64,000 bases of DNA from Enterococcaceae bacterium OF42-14pH9A (GTDB lineage Bacteria; Bacillota; Bacilli; Lactobacillales; Enterococcaceae): NCBI GenBank assembly GCA_027692465.1, contig JAQEYU010000001.1, forward strand, positions 372,001 through 436,000. The letters are read 5' to 3'. Positions 1 to 10,574 of this stretch are shown one piece after another. Each line of letters begins with the position of its first letter. Within the stretch, counting starts at the first letter, position 1. Position numbers and translations under genes: made by a program. The notes below the pieces were generated by a model that did no database searches, had not been told where the DNA came from, and saw nothing but the letters and a program-made list of their open reading frames with translations.

Positions 1-2115
1 GTTTTTGCAGTGTTATTTACCAGTGTGCAGCAAAAACAGATGAATTATAGTGAAGGACAGGTGGCAGCAGAAAATATCCGTGCTAATAAAACTATCGAAA
101 ACACCTTTGCAACAGAACAAAAACGCAAGTTGGCTGCCGAAGCGGTCACAACCGAGTATAACTATCAAGAAGAGATCGCTACCACTCAGTTTGACCGTGT
201 CAAGCGCTTGTTCGATCTTGTGGGTGAAGTCAACGATGAGCTGAACAAGCAATACGAGGACGATAAGAAAAAAGCGAAAAAGGAAAGCGTGCCGGTCCCG
301 AGTGTGGACGACCATACGGCAGCTCTGAAAAAGAAATTCGAGGCCATCGATCAAGAGGATGTCGATTTTTATCAAAGCCTTTCCACGGATTTTTATCAGT
401 CGTTATTCCAGCTTTCCGAAAATGAGTTGGTGATCGTGCGCAACCAGTCGTTGACCATTATCAGTGAAGAGATGGCCCAACATGTCCGAGAAAGCAACTT
501 GACAGACATCAAGGACAATGCTAAAAATCAAGCCGAAACACTGGGAATTCAACAGACGGCCTTAGCGGTCATCGATGAGCTTTTGGATAAAGGAATCGTC
601 GTCAATGAGTTTCCGAACGAAAAGGCCACCGAAGAAAACCGGGAAGCCGCGCGCAATGCGGTTCAACCGGTCATGATCTACCAAGGAGAAGTCATTGTTC
701 GCGAAGGCTCCCAGATCGATGCCAATGCCATTGAAAAATTGAAACTTTTAGGGCTGACCAGTCAAAGCAGCTCGATTTTCCCGGTAGTAGCAATGGTCTT
801 GGGAATTTTGCTGCAGATTGCGGTTCTGCTCTATTTTGGTCGCCAGTTTCATTCCAAAGATCATCAGCAGGAATTTTTGACGTTTTATACGATGGCGATG
901 GTCTTCAGTGTATTTTTGATGAAATTTTTCCAGATCTTTCAAACGGAACAGACACTGTATATCCCGCTGTTTTATCCCGCTGCTTTTGTGCCACTGGTGT
1001 TGAACCTGTTCATGAATCGCCGGGCGGGAATCATTGCGGCTATGTTCCAAGTAGTGGCGGCAATCTTTGTCTACTATGATGCGATTGGGACAAACCTGTT
1101 GACGACGATTCTGATCACCTATCTGTTTTCCGGTTTGATGGGGACTATCGTCAAGCGGGAGCGGATCGGTCGTCAAGGGTGGCCGGCGGTGATATGGGTG
1201 ATCGTCTTTCCGACCCTGCTGAATTTTGTGCTGATGGTCTTTCAGGGACTCAGCTTTACCAGCAGTGCCACTTGGTTGACCATCGTCTGCGGCTTTGCCG
1301 GTAGTCTGTTGTCTTTCATGCTGACGATGGGGTTGCATCAATATATTGAGCTTTTGGTAACGGATGATTCGGCTATTGTGTTGAATGAACTGAGCAATCC
1401 CAATCATCCTTTGTTAAAACAGCTGTTGGAAGAAGCGCCGGGGACTTACCACCATTCCATGATGGTAGCCAATCTCAGTGCCAATGCGGTAGCCGAGATT
1501 GGCGGCCGATCTTTGTTGACCCGCGTCGCTTGCTATTACCATGATATCGGCAAGCTGAAACACGCGAACTTTTTTGTTGAGAACCTGCCGCAGGGAGCTG
1601 AAAATCCCCATAATTTTCTGTTGCCGGAAGACAGCAAGCAGATTATTTTCGGTCATGTGACTGATGGGGCCAAAGTGTTGGAAGACTATAAGATGCCTCA
1701 GATGGTCATCGATATCTGCCGGCAGCACCACGGCACGACGATGATGAAGTTTTTCTATGCCAAAGCCAAAGAGCGTAATCCCGAAACGACTGAAGCTGAT
1801 TTCCGTTATCCCGGTCCGAAGCCGCAGACCCGAGAGGCGGGTGTGGTGAGTATTGCTGACAGTTGTGAAGCCGCGGTACGGGCAATGGATCACCCTGATA
1901 ACGAAAAAATCCAGCAGTTCGTTCACAACCTGATCATTGACCGGATCATCGACGGTCAGTTGGATGACAGCGGTTTGACCATGAAAGAGATCCGTCTGGT
2001 AGAAAAATCACTGGTAAATGGTCTGTGCAGTACTTTCCATTCCCGGATCAAATATCCGAAAATGAAATCAGAGGCCGAAAAGATGAAAGAAGAACAAGAA
2101 AGAAGCGAAAAATAA
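1..2115 (+). CDS. pgpH: c-di-AMP phosphodiesterase PgpH (7TM-HD), 5' end outside window
   Basis: Membrane phosphodiesterase that hydrolyses the second messenger c-di-AMP (family knowledge: PgpH/YqfF). The frame is open from base 1 and a hydrophobic run precedes the first possible start (GTG at 10), so the true start with the first membrane helix lies upstream of the window. Visible parts are a Lys/Glu-rich extracytoplasmic domain to about residue 245, about seven hydrophobic segments (roughly 255-455), and a cytoplasmic HD domain with YHHS (about 478), YYHDIGK (about 510) and RQHHG (about 573). The stop overlaps the ybeY start (TAATG), which suggests coupled translation. The matching cyclase CdaA is at 40912. 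Confidence 0.95.
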   Translation, partial: VFAVLFTSVQQKQMNYSEGQVAAENIRANKTIENTFATEQKRKLAAEAVTTEYNYQEEIATTQFDRVKRLFDLVGEVNDELNKQYEDDKKKAKKESVPVPSVDDHTAALKKKFEAIDQEDVDFYQSLSTDFYQSLFQLSENELVIVRNQSLTIISEEMAQHVRESNLTDIKDNAKNQAETLGIQQTALAVIDELLDKGIVVNEFPNEKATEENREAARNAVQPVMIYQGEVIVREGSQIDANAIEKLKLLGLTSQSSSIFPVVAMVLGILLQIAVLLYFGRQFHSKDHQQEFLTFYTMAMVFSVFLMKFFQIFQTEQTLYIPLFYPAAFVPLVLNLFMNRRAGIIAAMFQVVAAIFVYYDAIGTNLLTTILITYLFSGLMGTIVKRERIGRQGWPAVIWVIVFPTLLNFVLMVFQGLSFTSSATWLTIVCGFAGSLLSFMLTMGLHQYIELLVTDDSAIVLNELSNPNHPLLKQLLEEAPGTYHHSMMVANLSANAVAEIGGRSLLTRVACYYHDIGKLKHANFFVENLPQGAENPHNFLLPEDSKQIIFGHVTDGAKVLEDYKMPQMVIDICRQHHGTTMMKFFYAKAKERNPETTEADFRYPGPKPQTREAGVVSIADSCEAAVRAMDHPDNEKIQQFVHNLIIDRIIDGQLDDSGLTMKEIRLVEKSLVNGLCSTFHSRIKYPKMKSEAEKMKEEQERSEK

Positions 2116-2591
2116 TGGAGATCACCTTTATCGATGAAACACAATCGGTTCCTGAAGAGAAAATCCGGGAAATCGACGATCTGCTGCAGTTCGCAGCAGA
2201 TCATTTGAAGCTGCCTGAAAATGCGGAGATGTCCGTGACCTTCATGGATAATGCCGCAATTCGGGAAATCAACCGGGATTACCGCGGCAAAGATGCACCG
2301 ACTGATGTGATTAGTTTTGCGTTGGAGGAAGAAGGCGACGGTGAGATTCCCATTGTGTTTGACGACGAGGATGAACCGCTGCCCAGAGAGTTGGGGGATC
2401 TGATGATTTCTGTTGAGCGGGCCAAAGAGCAGGCAGAAGAATACGGACATTCCTATGATCGGGAGCTTGGCTTTTTAGCGTTGCATGGCTTCCTGCATAT
2501 CAACGGTTACGACCATATGACACCGGAAGACGAAAAAGAGATGTTCACATTGCAAAAGGAAATCTTGGATGCCTATGGACTCAAAAGATAG
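2115..2591 (+). CDS. ybeY: endoribonuclease YbeY (rRNA maturation factor)
   Basis: Zinc-dependent endoribonuclease used in 16S rRNA 3'-end maturation and ribosome quality control (family knowledge). The 158-aa protein is of normal length and carries the metal-binding signature HGFLHINGYDH at about residues 124-134. The ATG at 2115 shares a base with the pgpH stop. An in-frame ATG exists 90 bases upstream but would lie deep inside pgpH, so it is rejected. The pgpH-ybeY-dgkA-era order is the classic Firmicute arrangement. Confidence 0.96.
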   Translation: MEITFIDETQSVPEEKIREIDDLLQFAADHLKLPENAEMSVTFMDNAAIREINRDYRGKDAPTDVISFALEEEGDGEIPIVFDDEDEPLPRELGDLMISVERAKEQAEEYGHSYDRELGFLALHGFLHINGYDHMTPEDEKEMFTLQKEILDAYGLKR

Positions 2592-2967
2592 AAACGTCAA
2601 GAAGAATAAAAATTTCATCACTTCGGTGGAGTTTGCCGTAACGGGTGTCAAAACGGTTTTTAAAGAAGAGCGGAACATGCGCAAACATGTTGTGATCGGA
2701 ATTCTGGCAGTTTTGGCGGGCCTGGTCTTCCGATTGGAGCGAATGGAATGGTTATGGCTGCTGCTGGCTGTTTTTCTGGTCTGGATCGTAGAAGTCATCA
2801 ACACAGTTTTTGAGAATGTGGTGGACATGGTCACGGAATGCCATTTTCATCCCATCGGAAAAAAAGTCAAAGATATGGCAGCCGGGGCAGTCCTGCTTAC
2901 TTCCGGATTCGCATTGGTTGTAGGACTGATTCTCTTTTTGCCGAAACTCTGGTCCTGGTTTTTTTAG
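2569..2967 (+). CDS. dgkA: undecaprenol/diacylglycerol kinase DgkA
   Basis: Small integral membrane kinase; Gram-positive members phosphorylate undecaprenol, recycling the lipid carrier for cell-wall synthesis. The 132-aa product has three hydrophobic segments (about 40-60, 62-85, 105-128) and the active-site region EVINTVFENVVDMV at about 74-87. It overlaps the end of ybeY. The ATG at 2569 has AAAAGGA eight bases upstream and is preferred; the ATG at 2575 is the alternative. Confidence 0.93.
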   Translation: MPMDSKDRNVKKNKNFITSVEFAVTGVKTVFKEERNMRKHVVIGILAVLAGLVFRLERMEWLWLLLAVFLVWIVEVINTVFENVVDMVTECHFHPIGKKVKDMAAGAVLLTSGFALVVGLILFLPKLWSWFF

Positions 2968-2997
2968 CCGGTACCGGATACGATTTCCAGGGGACGC

Positions 2998-3140
2998 TTG
3001 GAAACCTTCGAAGGCCGCTGTTTTTTGCTGGAAGCAAGGAGTAAAGCGCGACTTATGCAGTTTAAAGCTGCGTATCACGCTACGCCGCCATTTGCGATGA
3101 CAAGGATCAACAGAGCTGCCGTTGCATTTTCAGACGCACC
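2998..3140 (+). repeat. dispersed intergenic repeat, copy 1
   Basis: Lies between dgkA and era. It shares the core GCAAGGAGTAAAG and the right end CTGCCG...TTTTCAGACGC with copies at 12735 and 16497 and, inverted, at 14764. The left end is less conserved than in the others. It has no open reading frame of its own. Confidence 0.65.
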
Positions 3141-3178
3141 TTGATACCCTGCGCACACAACAACTAAAGGAGAGACAT

Positions 3179-4078
3179 ATGACTGAACATAAATCCGGAT
3201 TTGTCGCTATTGTCGGACGACCAAACGTTGGAAAATCTACTTTGTTAAACCGCATCGTTGGTCAGAAAATCGCAATTATGAGTGACAAAGCACAAACTAC
3301 CCGCAATAAGATTCAAGGGGTCTACACGACTGACCAAGCGCAGCTGATTTTCATCGATACCCCGGGGATCCATAAGCCGAAACACCGTCTTGGGGATTTC
3401 ATGGTGGAGACTGCCTACAGCGCACTGCGGGAAGTCGATGCCGTCTTGTTTATGATCGCCGCTGATGAAAAAAGAGGCAGAGGGGACGATTATATCATCG
3501 AACGGCTGAAAAATGTTGATAGTCCTGTCTATCTGATCATCAACAAGATTGATAAAGTCCATCCTGATGAACTCTTTGGGATCATCGATGACTATCGTCA
3601 GCAGCTGGACTTCAAGGAGATCATCCCGATTTCTGCAACGGAAGGCAACAATTTTGAAACGCTGATGACGACTTTGGTAGAACAAATGCCTGAAGGACCG
3701 CAATATTTTCCGGATGACCAGATCACCGACCATCCGGAATACTTCATCGTCTCGGAGCTGATTAGAGAAAAGGTCCTGCTGTTGACCAGAGACGAAGTTC
3801 CCCATTCGGTGGCCGTGGTAGTGGATTCCATGAAACGAAATGAAAATGACAAAGTCCATATTCAGGCTACGATCATCGTAGAAAGAGACAGCCAAAAAGG
3901 CATCATCATCGGTAAAGGCGGGAAGATGTTAAAAGACATCGGAACCAAAGCCCGCCGCGAAATCGAGCTTCTTTTGGGAGACAAAGTCTTTTTGGAGTTG
4001 TGGGTGAAAGTTCAGAAAGATTGGCGGGACAAACAAACCTACCTGACGGATTACGGCTATAAAAAAGAAGACTACTGA
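3179..4078 (+). CDS. era: GTPase Era
   Basis: Essential GTPase that binds the 3' end of 16S rRNA and assists 30S assembly. The 299-aa protein shows G1 GRPNVGKS (about 12-19), G3 DTPG, G4 NKID and a C-terminal KH RNA-binding domain with [15 protein letters not shown]. The ATG at 3179 is chosen because AAAGGAGA precedes it by 6 bases; the longer frame upstream runs into the dispersed repeat. It follows ybeY and dgkA, both functionally linked neighbours. Confidence 0.97.
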   Translation: MTEHKSGFVAIVGRPNVGKSTLLNRIVGQKIAIMSDKAQTTRNKIQGVYTTDQAQLIFIDTPGIHKPKHRLGDFMVETAYSALREVDAVLFMIAADEKRGRGDDYIIERLKNVDSPVYLIINKIDKVHPDELFGIIDDYRQQLDFKEIIPISATEGNNFETLMTTLVEQMPEGPQYFPDDQITDHPEYFIVSELIREKVLLLTRDEVPHSVAVVVDSMKRNENDKVHIQATIIVERDSQKGIIIGKGGKMLKDIGTKARREIELLLGDKVFLELWVKVQKDWRDKQTYLTDYGYKKEDY

Positions 4079-4252
4079 CATACACTGCCACAGGTTTTCA
4101 AAGTATCAGGTCAAATAAAAAAACAGCTGCTGCAGCGATTTGATAACCGCTACAGATGGTGAACGGCGTGCGAGCTGCTGAGAATACGTAGCCTGTGTGA
4201 AACAAGCTGGCGTCCCCTTGTCAGCCTGACCGGTAAAGAAGTCTACATGAAC

Positions 4253-4293
4253 AACAGGCCTGCAACCGCAAACAGGTTGCAGGCCCTTTTTGA
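4253..4293 (+). terminator. hairpin with T tract just ahead of recO
   Basis: GGCCTGCAACC pairs with GGTTGCAGGCC and is followed by CTTTTTG. The T tract ends a few bases before the recO ribosome site. It may end era transcripts or act as an attenuator for recO. The rest of 4079-4252 holds no gene. Confidence 0.8.
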
Positions 4294-4308
4294 AAAAGAG
4301 GTGAAAAA

Positions 4309-5133
4309 ATGGACGTCACTGAAACCCGGGGGATTATTTTATTTTCCCGTGACCATAAAGAAAAAGACAAGCTGGTGAAGATCTTTACGGAAAGTTATGG
4401 CAAGCAGATGTTCTATGTCAAAGGGGCACATCGGAAAAATAATCCTCTGACTGCGGCTTTGTTGAACTTTACCGAAGGAGTCTATTTTGGAACGATTCGC
4501 TCGGAAGGCCTCTCTTTTTTAAACGGTGCCAAAGAGATCACGCCTTTTCGTCATATCCAAGAAGATATTTTTGTGACGGCGTACGGCACTTATATCCTGA
4601 ATCTTGTGGATGCGGCTATCGAAGATCGTTTGTATGATCCTCATCTGTACGGCTTTACTCATCAGGCACTGACACAGCTGGACAAAGGGGCGGATCCTGA
4701 GATTATCACCAATATTTTTGAATTGCAGATCCTGCAGCGTTTCGGTGTGACTCCGCAATTGGATCACTGTGCAGTCTGTGGGGATCAAAAGGGCCCCTTT
4801 GATTATTCCTCCAAATATGGCGGCCTGCTTTGTGAACGGCATTTTGATCACGATCCGCACCGCTATCATGCCGATCCCCGGGCGCTGCATTTTGCCCGTT
4901 TGTTCATGAATATTTCCTATGAGCAGATCAACTCCATTCAACTGAAAGTCGAGACCAAACAGGGTCTCAGGCAGTTCATCGATCAGCTTTATGAGGAATA
5001 TGTCGGGCTGCACCTGAAGAGCAAGCGTTTTATCGATCAGATGCAGAATTGGTCACAGCTGCTTCTCAAGCCGCAGAGGGCTCCTGAAGGTAATAATATA
5101 AAAGAAGACACCCCGCCGACGAGTGAGCCTTAA
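4309..5133 (+). CDS. recO: DNA repair protein RecO
   Basis: Recombination mediator that helps load RecA on SSB-coated single-stranded DNA and anneals strands (RecFOR pathway). The 274-aa protein has an N-terminal OB-fold (about 1-80) and a zinc-finger region starting CAVC (about 152-155) with a later LLCERH cysteine. The ATG at 4309 is preceded by AAAGAGGTG. A strong hairpin sits between era and this gene, so recO may be expressed only by read-through or from its own start. Confidence 0.94.
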   Translation: MDVTETRGIILFSRDHKEKDKLVKIFTESYGKQMFYVKGAHRKNNPLTAALLNFTEGVYFGTIRSEGLSFLNGAKEITPFRHIQEDIFVTAYGTYILNLVDAAIEDRLYDPHLYGFTHQALTQLDKGADPEIITNIFELQILQRFGVTPQLDHCAVCGDQKGPFDYSSKYGGLLCERHFDHDPHRYHADPRALHFARLFMNISYEQINSIQLKVETKQGLRQFIDQLYEEYVGLHLKSKRFIDQMQNWSQLLLKPQRAPEGNNIKEDTPPTSEP

Positions 5134-5162
5134 AAAGGCTGCGTCAGAAGGGTGTCTTTTTT
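5104..5162. terminator. bidirectional terminator between recO and the AGCS symporter
   Basis: GAAGACACCC and GGGTGTCTTTTTT form the arms of a long imperfect hairpin that overlaps the last codons of recO. T-rich flanks on both strands would serve the convergent genes. Confidence 0.8.
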
Positions 5163-5181
5163 ATCAGTGATAAGGAGTGGT

Positions 5182-6615
5182 TTAGTCTTCTGCCGGTAGA
5201 ATCGTTTGTTCTTCGGCTAAAGAGGCGGCCGCATTTTGCCGGGCAAAATAATTTTTGGTTTCTTTGAAAACGACCGGAGTCAAAAGCGCCAAGGCAACGA
5301 TATTCGGAAAGGCCATCAAACCGTTGCTGATATCTGCCAATGTCCAAACTGCCGAAACCGTCAGATAAGGACCGATAAAGACTGCACCGACATAAATTAG
5401 TCGAAAAATTTTAGCATAACGGTCCGTGTTCAGCAGATAGGCTAGACAGCGTTCAGAATAATAATTCCAGCCAAGAATCGTAGTAAAGGCGAAGAAAACC
5501 AAACAGACCATCAGCAGAAAAGAAGCTGTTTGAGATGAGATGGGCAGCGCCTGCGAGAAAGCATGAATTGTCACAGCCGCGCCCTCTTTGCCGGTCTGCC
5601 AAGCACCGGTCATGATGATCGCCATACCGGTCATATTGCAGACGATGATTGTGTCGATAAACGTTCCGGTCATCGAAACCAGTCCTTGTCGAACCGGCTC
5701 TTTTGTCCGTGCGGCCGCCGCAGCGATGGGGGCGCTGCCCAGGCCGGATTCATTGGAAAAGATCCCGCGTGCGATACCTTTTTGCATGGCGATAATCATC
5801 GCTCCCACAGCACCGCCGGAAGCTGCTCGCAATCCGAAGGCACTTTGAAAGATTTCAGTGATGACACCCGGCAGTCTACCCAGATTCAACAAAATCATGG
5901 CCAGGCACAGGCTGACATACATGACCACCATAGCAGGAACAATGATTTCAGAGACCCGGGCGATCCGTTTGACACCGCCAATGAGAACGACAGCAACGGA
6001 AACAGTGACCAGCAGGCCGACGATCACGACTGACCAGGAATAGCTGTTGCCGAAAAGTTGGACAGTGTTGACTTTGTTCGGGTCAAAGAAGGTTTGAGCA
6101 GCTGACGTAATGCCGTTGATTTGGGTCAGCGTTCCGATCCCCAGCAGGCCCGCCATGATTCCGAAAATAGCAAACAGTTTGCCGAGCCAGCGCCACTTTT
6201 TACCCAGGCCGTTTTCAATATAATAAAACGGTCCGCCTAATGCCCGGCCGTTTTCATCGAAGGTACGGTATTTCACCGCCAACAGTCCTTCTGCGTATTT
6301 TGTAGCCATTCCCAACAGACCGGCCAGCTCCAGCCAGAACAGGGCACCGGGTCCGCCGGCAACAATCGCAGTAGCCACCCCGACGATATTGCCGGTCCCG
6401 ATAGTAGCGGAAAGAGCAGTACACAGGGCTTGGAAGCTGGAGACATCCCCGACGCCGTCCTCCTCGTCTTTGAGCATATAGCGCAGAGCCAGCGGCAGGC
6501 GCCGCAGCTGGATTAGCCGCAATCCGGCAGTCAGCAGAATGCCGATTCCCAAAATCATCAGGATCATCGGTGCGCCCCAGATCAGGTCGTTGAGTGTCGT
6601 CAGCCATTTGTTCAT
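5182..6615 (-). CDS. AGCS-family sodium:alanine/glycine symporter
   Basis: Membrane carrier importing alanine or glycine with sodium (AGCS family). At 477 aa it has about ten or eleven hydrophobic segments and the family signatures ATIGTGNIVGVATAI (about 71-85) and GIFSNESGLGSAPIAAAAA (about 287-305). The ATG is preceded by GGGAGGAAC. It is transcribed away from the glyQS operon, so the two are not one unit, although both concern glycine-like amino acids; whether glycine is its substrate is only inference. Confidence 0.93.
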   Translation of the reverse strand: MNKWLTTLNDLIWGAPMILMILGIGILLTAGLRLIQLRRLPLALRYMLKDEEDGVGDVSSFQALCTALSATIGTGNIVGVATAIVAGGPGALFWLELAGLLGMATKYAEGLLAVKYRTFDENGRALGGPFYYIENGLGKKWRWLGKLFAIFGIMAGLLGIGTLTQINGITSAAQTFFDPNKVNTVQLFGNSYSWSVVIVGLLVTVSVAVVLIGGVKRIARVSEIIVPAMVVMYVSLCLAMILLNLGRLPGVITEIFQSAFGLRAASGGAVGAMIIAMQKGIARGIFSNESGLGSAPIAAAAARTKEPVRQGLVSMTGTFIDTIIVCNMTGMAIIMTGAWQTGKEGAAVTIHAFSQALPISSQTASFLLMVCLVFFAFTTILGWNYYSERCLAYLLNTDRYAKIFRLIYVGAVFIGPYLTVSAVWTLADISNGLMAFPNIVALALLTPVVFKETKNYFARQNAAASLAEEQTILPAED

Positions 6616-6973
6616 CTTTGTTCCTCCCGTAAATGTTGTAAACAGACTTTGCAGAATTCCATGAAATTTGCGAAATAACAGAAAGCCAGTCGATTTTTGT
6701 CAGTCTAGCAAAAAATAACCAGGTGTACCAGCAAAAATCGCCAATAAACAAAAATATTCTGATAATTGTTCGTGGTTTCTGGGGCAGTTTTTCGCAGATG
6801 AAAATGGCTATGTCTGAAAAAGACGGTGTCAGCTCTTTTGACCGTTTTCACCGTAATTTGTGTCCGAATGCCCCGCGTTAGTACCCCTGAACTGTGCGAT
6901 CTTCCTAAGTTTCGGCAAAAAACTTCTTAAAGCGGATTTTCACAGGAGTTTTCAGCAAGTCGCCAGTTTTTGG
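6616..6973. other. intergenic region between AGCS symporter and the glyQS promoter
   Basis: About 360 bases with no credible coding frame. It must hold the leftward symporter promoter, but no clean -35/-10 pair stands out. One TGTCTGAAAA motif resembles an end of the dispersed repeat, but the body of the repeat is absent. Confidence 0.5.
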
Positions 6974-7003
6974 TTGACAAAGACGGACCGGAGTCGCTAT
7001 TAT
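6974..7003 (+). promoter_or_regulatory. promoter of the glyQS T-box transcript
   Basis: TTGACA at 6974-6979 and TATTAT at 6998-7003 with an 18-base spacer, placed immediately upstream of the T-box leader. Confidence 0.75.
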
Positions 7004-7009
7004 ATAAGG

Positions 7010-7219
7010 TAATTGAAGAGATGCGTTGATCAAATTTGGAAATGTGCCAGACATCAAAGCGATTCCGGGAGGGTGGAAGCCGGATATGAAGACATTTTTC
7101 CGCAGGCGTTTGGGAGCATCGGCAAAATGAAGCTGCCGAGAAATCGGAAGCAGGGTGGAACCGCGAAATTTTCGTCCCTGTGTTTGTCTGTTGGTATACA
7201 GACAAACACAGGGCTTTTT
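7010..7219 (+). promoter_or_regulatory. glycine T-box riboswitch of glyQS
   Basis: The leader holds the conserved T-box AGGGTGGAACCGCG at 7152-7165, followed by a strong terminator (arms CCCTGTGTTTGTCTG near 7176 and its complement ending near 7213, then TTTTT). The bulge reads TGGA, whose fourth base can pair with the U discriminator of tRNA-Gly. Uncharged tRNA-Gly should stabilise the antiterminator and switch on glyQS. I could not assign the specifier codon with certainty. Confidence 0.92.
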
Positions 7220-7322
7220 GTATCTCTGTCTTTTTTTCCAAGAAAGCTTTGCCGATTTGCTGCTGCCAGCGCTTTTTGATCTGTTCAACGAACTCTGCTG
7301 TAAATTTGAAAGGAGCGTCACA

Positions 7323-8234
7323 ATGACAAAAATGACCGTTCAAAACATTATCCTGACCTTGCAGAAATTCTGGTCAGACAACGGCTGCATGTTGATGCAG
7401 GCTTATGATACCGAAAAAGGAGCCGGTACCATGAGTCCTTACACCTTCTTGCGGGCGATCGGACCGGAGCCGTGGAATGCGGCTTATGTCGAACCCTCCA
7501 GACGTCCTGCAGACGGCCGTTACGGCGAAAACCCGAACCGTTTGTACCAGCATCACCAATTTCAAGTGGTGATGAAGCCTTCTCCGGCCAATATCCAGGA
7601 GTTATATTTGGAAAGCTTGAAACTTTTGGGGATTGAACCGTTGGAACACGATATCCGTTTTGTAGAAGACAACTGGGAAAATCCTTCGATGGGCTGTGCC
7701 GGATTGGGTTGGGAAGTCTGGTTGGATGGCATGGAAATCACCCAATTTACTTACTTTCAACAAGTCGGCGGCCTGCCTTGTAAACCGGTGACCTCAGAGA
7801 TCACATATGGTTTGGAGCGCCTGGCTTCTTATATCCAGGAGGTCGAAAGTGTTTATGATCTGGAATGGACAGAAGGAGTCAAATATGGCGAGATCTTCCG
7901 TCAGCCGGAATATGAACATTCAAAATATTCCTTTGAGATCAGTGATCAAGAACTGCTGCTGGGTAATTTCGACCGCTTCGAAGCTGAAGCCAAACGCTGT
8001 ATCGACGAAAGTCTGGTGCATCCGGCATATGATTATATTCTGAAATGCAGCCATACCTTCAATTTGTTGGATGCCCGCGGTGCAGTCTCAGTAACTGAAC
8101 GGGCCGGCTATCTGGCGCGGATTCGGAATATGGCTCGGGCAGTTGCCAAAATCTTTGTGGCAGAACGGGCAAAACTGGGTTATCCGCTTTTGGATCCGGC
8201 ACAGGCAGCAGCGTTATTAGAGGAGGAGAAATAA
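7323..8234 (+). CDS. glyQ: glycyl-tRNA synthetase alpha subunit
   Basis: Catalytic subunit of the bacterial alpha2beta2 glycyl-tRNA synthetase, charging tRNA-Gly. The 303-aa protein carries the family blocks QKFWSDNGC (about 14-22), [39 protein letters not shown] and [10 protein letters not shown]. The ATG at 7323 has AAAGGAG eight bases upstream; the frame is open further back through the T-box but has no ribosome site there. glyS starts one base after this stop. Confidence 0.98.
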   Translation: MTKMTVQNIILTLQKFWSDNGCMLMQAYDTEKGAGTMSPYTFLRAIGPEPWNAAYVEPSRRPADGRYGENPNRLYQHHQFQVVMKPSPANIQELYLESLKLLGIEPLEHDIRFVEDNWENPSMGCAGLGWEVWLDGMEITQFTYFQQVGGLPCKPVTSEITYGLERLASYIQEVESVYDLEWTEGVKYGEIFRQPEYEHSKYSFEISDQELLLGNFDRFEAEAKRCIDESLVHPAYDYILKCSHTFNLLDARGAVSVTERAGYLARIRNMARAVAKIFVAERAKLGYPLLDPAQAAALLEEEK

Positions 8235-8235
8235 G

Positions 8236-10308
8236 ATGGCAAAAGACCTGTTACTTGAAATCGGCTTGGAAGAAATGCCCGCACATGTGGTCACTCCCAG
8301 CATGAAGCAGCTGGAAAATAAAGTTACTGCTTTTCTGGATGAAAACCGACTGAGTTTTGAATCTATCAAAGCGTTTTCGACTCCTCGTCGTTTAGCAGTG
8401 CTGATTGAAAAAATCGCAGACAGACAAGAAGATATCCAAGAGGAAGTTAAAGGCCCGGCGAAAAAAATCGCTTTGGACGCTGAAGGCAATTGGTCAAAAG
8501 CAGCACAGGGATTTGTTCGAGGACAGGGAGTATCCACCGATGCCATCACTTTCCGGGAGTTGAAGGGTGTCGAGTATGTCTATGTTACGAAATATGTCAA
8601 AGGGGAAGCGGCTGAAAAAGTTCTGATCGGTTTGAAAGACGTCATCACCGGGCTGACCTTCCCGGTAACGATGCATTGGAGCAATTTCGACTTCGAGTAC
8701 ATCCGTCCGATTCATTGGATCGTGGCTTTATTGGAAGATGAGGTCCTACCCTTTGAGATCCTGGATGTCAAAACCGGCCGTCAATCTCGTGGCCATCGTT
8801 TCTTAGGTGAAGATGTGGCCTTTACCAATCCATCTGAGTATGAAACGAAGCTGACTGAACAATTTGTCATTGTTGATCCTCTGAAACGCAAACAACTGAT
8901 TGTGGATCAAATCAATGAATTGGCTGTTAAAAATGAATTTAAAGTTGAATTGGACGAAGACCTGTTAGAAGAAGTCAGCAACCTCGTGGAATATCCCACT
9001 GCGTTTGTGGGAAATTTCGAAGACAAGTACCTGGCAGTACCGGAAGAAGTATTGGTGACTTCCATGAAAGAACATCAGCGCTACTTCGATGTCCGCAATC
9101 AGGAAGGACTTCTGCTGCCGCACTTTATCTCTGTTCGTAACGGGAACAACGTGAAATTGGAAAATGTAGCAAAGGGTAACGAGAAAGTCTTGACCGCCCG
9201 CCTGGAAGATGCGGAGTTCTTTTATAACGAAGACAAAAAACTCAGTATCGAAGACTTGGTCAACAAACTGAAGCACGTCACCTTCCACGAAAAAATCGGC
9301 AGCATCTATGAAAAAATGCAGCGGGTTGCAGCTGCCGCACAAATCATCGGTGAAACAGTCGGTCTGGCTGCTGACCAGCTGGAAGACTTGAAACGAGCTG
9401 CCGAGATCTATAAATTTGACCTTGTGACCAACATGGTGGGCGAATTTCCGGAACTGCAGGGGATCATGGGAGAAAAATATGCTCTGCTGCAGGGAGAAAA
9501 GCCGGCAGTGGCCCAAGCCATCCGGGAGCATTATCTGCCGATCTCAGCTGAAGGGGAGCTGCCTCAATCAGAAATCGGTGCTGTCTTGGCTATTGCCGAT
9601 AAATTGGACAGTGTCTTGTCCTTCTTTGCTGTCGGAATGGTACCTTCGGGCTCAAATGACCCCTATGCGCTGCGACGTCAGTCTTACGGAATCGTTCGCA
9701 TCGTAGAAGAAAAAGGCTGGTACTTCCCGTTGAAGCAGTTGCAAAAAGCGATTGATGAAAAGGTCAACAGCGACGAAGCCCGCTTTGGTATCAAGTTGAC
9801 GAGCGGTCAGCAGGAAGTTTTGGACTTCATCAAAGCCCGTCTGCGCCAGCGCCTGACCTCGGAAAATGTCCGTCATGATGTGATCGACGCGGTCATCAAT
9901 GCCGACCAGGAGGACCTGACACAACTCTTTGCCTCTGCTGCAATCCTGCGTAAGCATGTGACCGATGCGGATTTCAAACCGTCTGTCGAAGCCTTGACCC
10001 GGGCGATTAATCTGGCGAAAAAAGCTGAAGCTGTTAGCGATCATGTCGATCCGAATCTTTTTGAAAATGATTCAGAAAAAGCTTTGTTCGAAGTCGTTGC
10101 CGACCTGGAACAGAAATTCCCACGGCAAACGATGGAAGAAAACTACAACGGACTGACAGCTTTACGACCATACATTGAGAACTATTTTGAAGCGACGATG
10201 GTCATGGCTGACGATGAAAAAGTGCGTCGCAATCGTTTGGCACAGCTGAAGATCATTTCCAAGATGGCTTTGGCAGTCGCCAGTCTGGATTCTTTGATCA
10301 CCAAATAA
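8236..10308 (+). CDS. glyS: glycyl-tRNA synthetase beta subunit
   Basis: tRNA-binding beta subunit partnering GlyQ. The 690-aa length is typical. It opens with the family signature [15 protein letters not shown] and has a C-terminal anticodon-binding region. It begins one base after glyQ with AGAGGAGGA overlapping the glyQ end, so the pair is co-translated, and the T-box upstream controls both. Confidence 0.98.
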   Translation: MAKDLLLEIGLEEMPAHVVTPSMKQLENKVTAFLDENRLSFESIKAFSTPRRLAVLIEKIADRQEDIQEEVKGPAKKIALDAEGNWSKAAQGFVRGQGVSTDAITFRELKGVEYVYVTKYVKGEAAEKVLIGLKDVITGLTFPVTMHWSNFDFEYIRPIHWIVALLEDEVLPFEILDVKTGRQSRGHRFLGEDVAFTNPSEYETKLTEQFVIVDPLKRKQLIVDQINELAVKNEFKVELDEDLLEEVSNLVEYPTAFVGNFEDKYLAVPEEVLVTSMKEHQRYFDVRNQEGLLLPHFISVRNGNNVKLENVAKGNEKVLTARLEDAEFFYNEDKKLSIEDLVNKLKHVTFHEKIGSIYEKMQRVAAAAQIIGETVGLAADQLEDLKRAAEIYKFDLVTNMVGEFPELQGIMGEKYALLQGEKPAVAQAIREHYLPISAEGELPQSEIGAVLAIADKLDSVLSFFAVGMVPSGSNDPYALRRQSYGIVRIVEEKGWYFPLKQLQKAIDEKVNSDEARFGIKLTSGQQEVLDFIKARLRQRLTSENVRHDVIDAVINADQEDLTQLFASAAILRKHVTDADFKPSVEALTRAINLAKKAEAVSDHVDPNLFENDSEKALFEVVADLEQKFPRQTMEENYNGLTALRPYIENYFEATMVMADDEKVRRNRLAQLKIISKMALAVASLDSLITK

Positions 10309-10390
10309 ACAAAGGCAGGCAAGCATACAGAAAGTATCCATGTGTGTCTGAAAGTACCGGTATTGTCGGACATACCACAAAATAAAGATA

Positions 10391-10426
10391 AAAAAACGCC
10401 GATCCTCACTGTGGATCGGCGTTTTT
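10391..10426. terminator. terminator after glyS
   Basis: Perfect arms ACGCCGATCC / GGATCGGCGT flanked by A and T runs, so it can work in both directions between glyS and the convergent AEC carrier. Confidence 0.9.
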
Positions 10427-10574
10427 GAGCTGGTCAGTGTGTATCTTTTCTTCACTGAGGACAGGGCGCTAACTATTTGTTTACGAACTGCCTCAGTTAA
10501 GTTGTGCTCCTTGATCAAAATCAGAAATTTGCTGCTGCCCCTTAATCATAGATTGGCTGATTAGGATGCGGCAG

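Noticed and set aside
748..1407. 219-aa frame antisense to pgpH
   Set aside because: Shadow of a conserved coding region; composition follows the sense gene and no ribosome site is present. The same applies to other long antisense frames in the window.
4079..4252. riboswitch ahead of recO
   Set aside because: No known riboswitch or T-box consensus could be recognised; only the final hairpin is clear.
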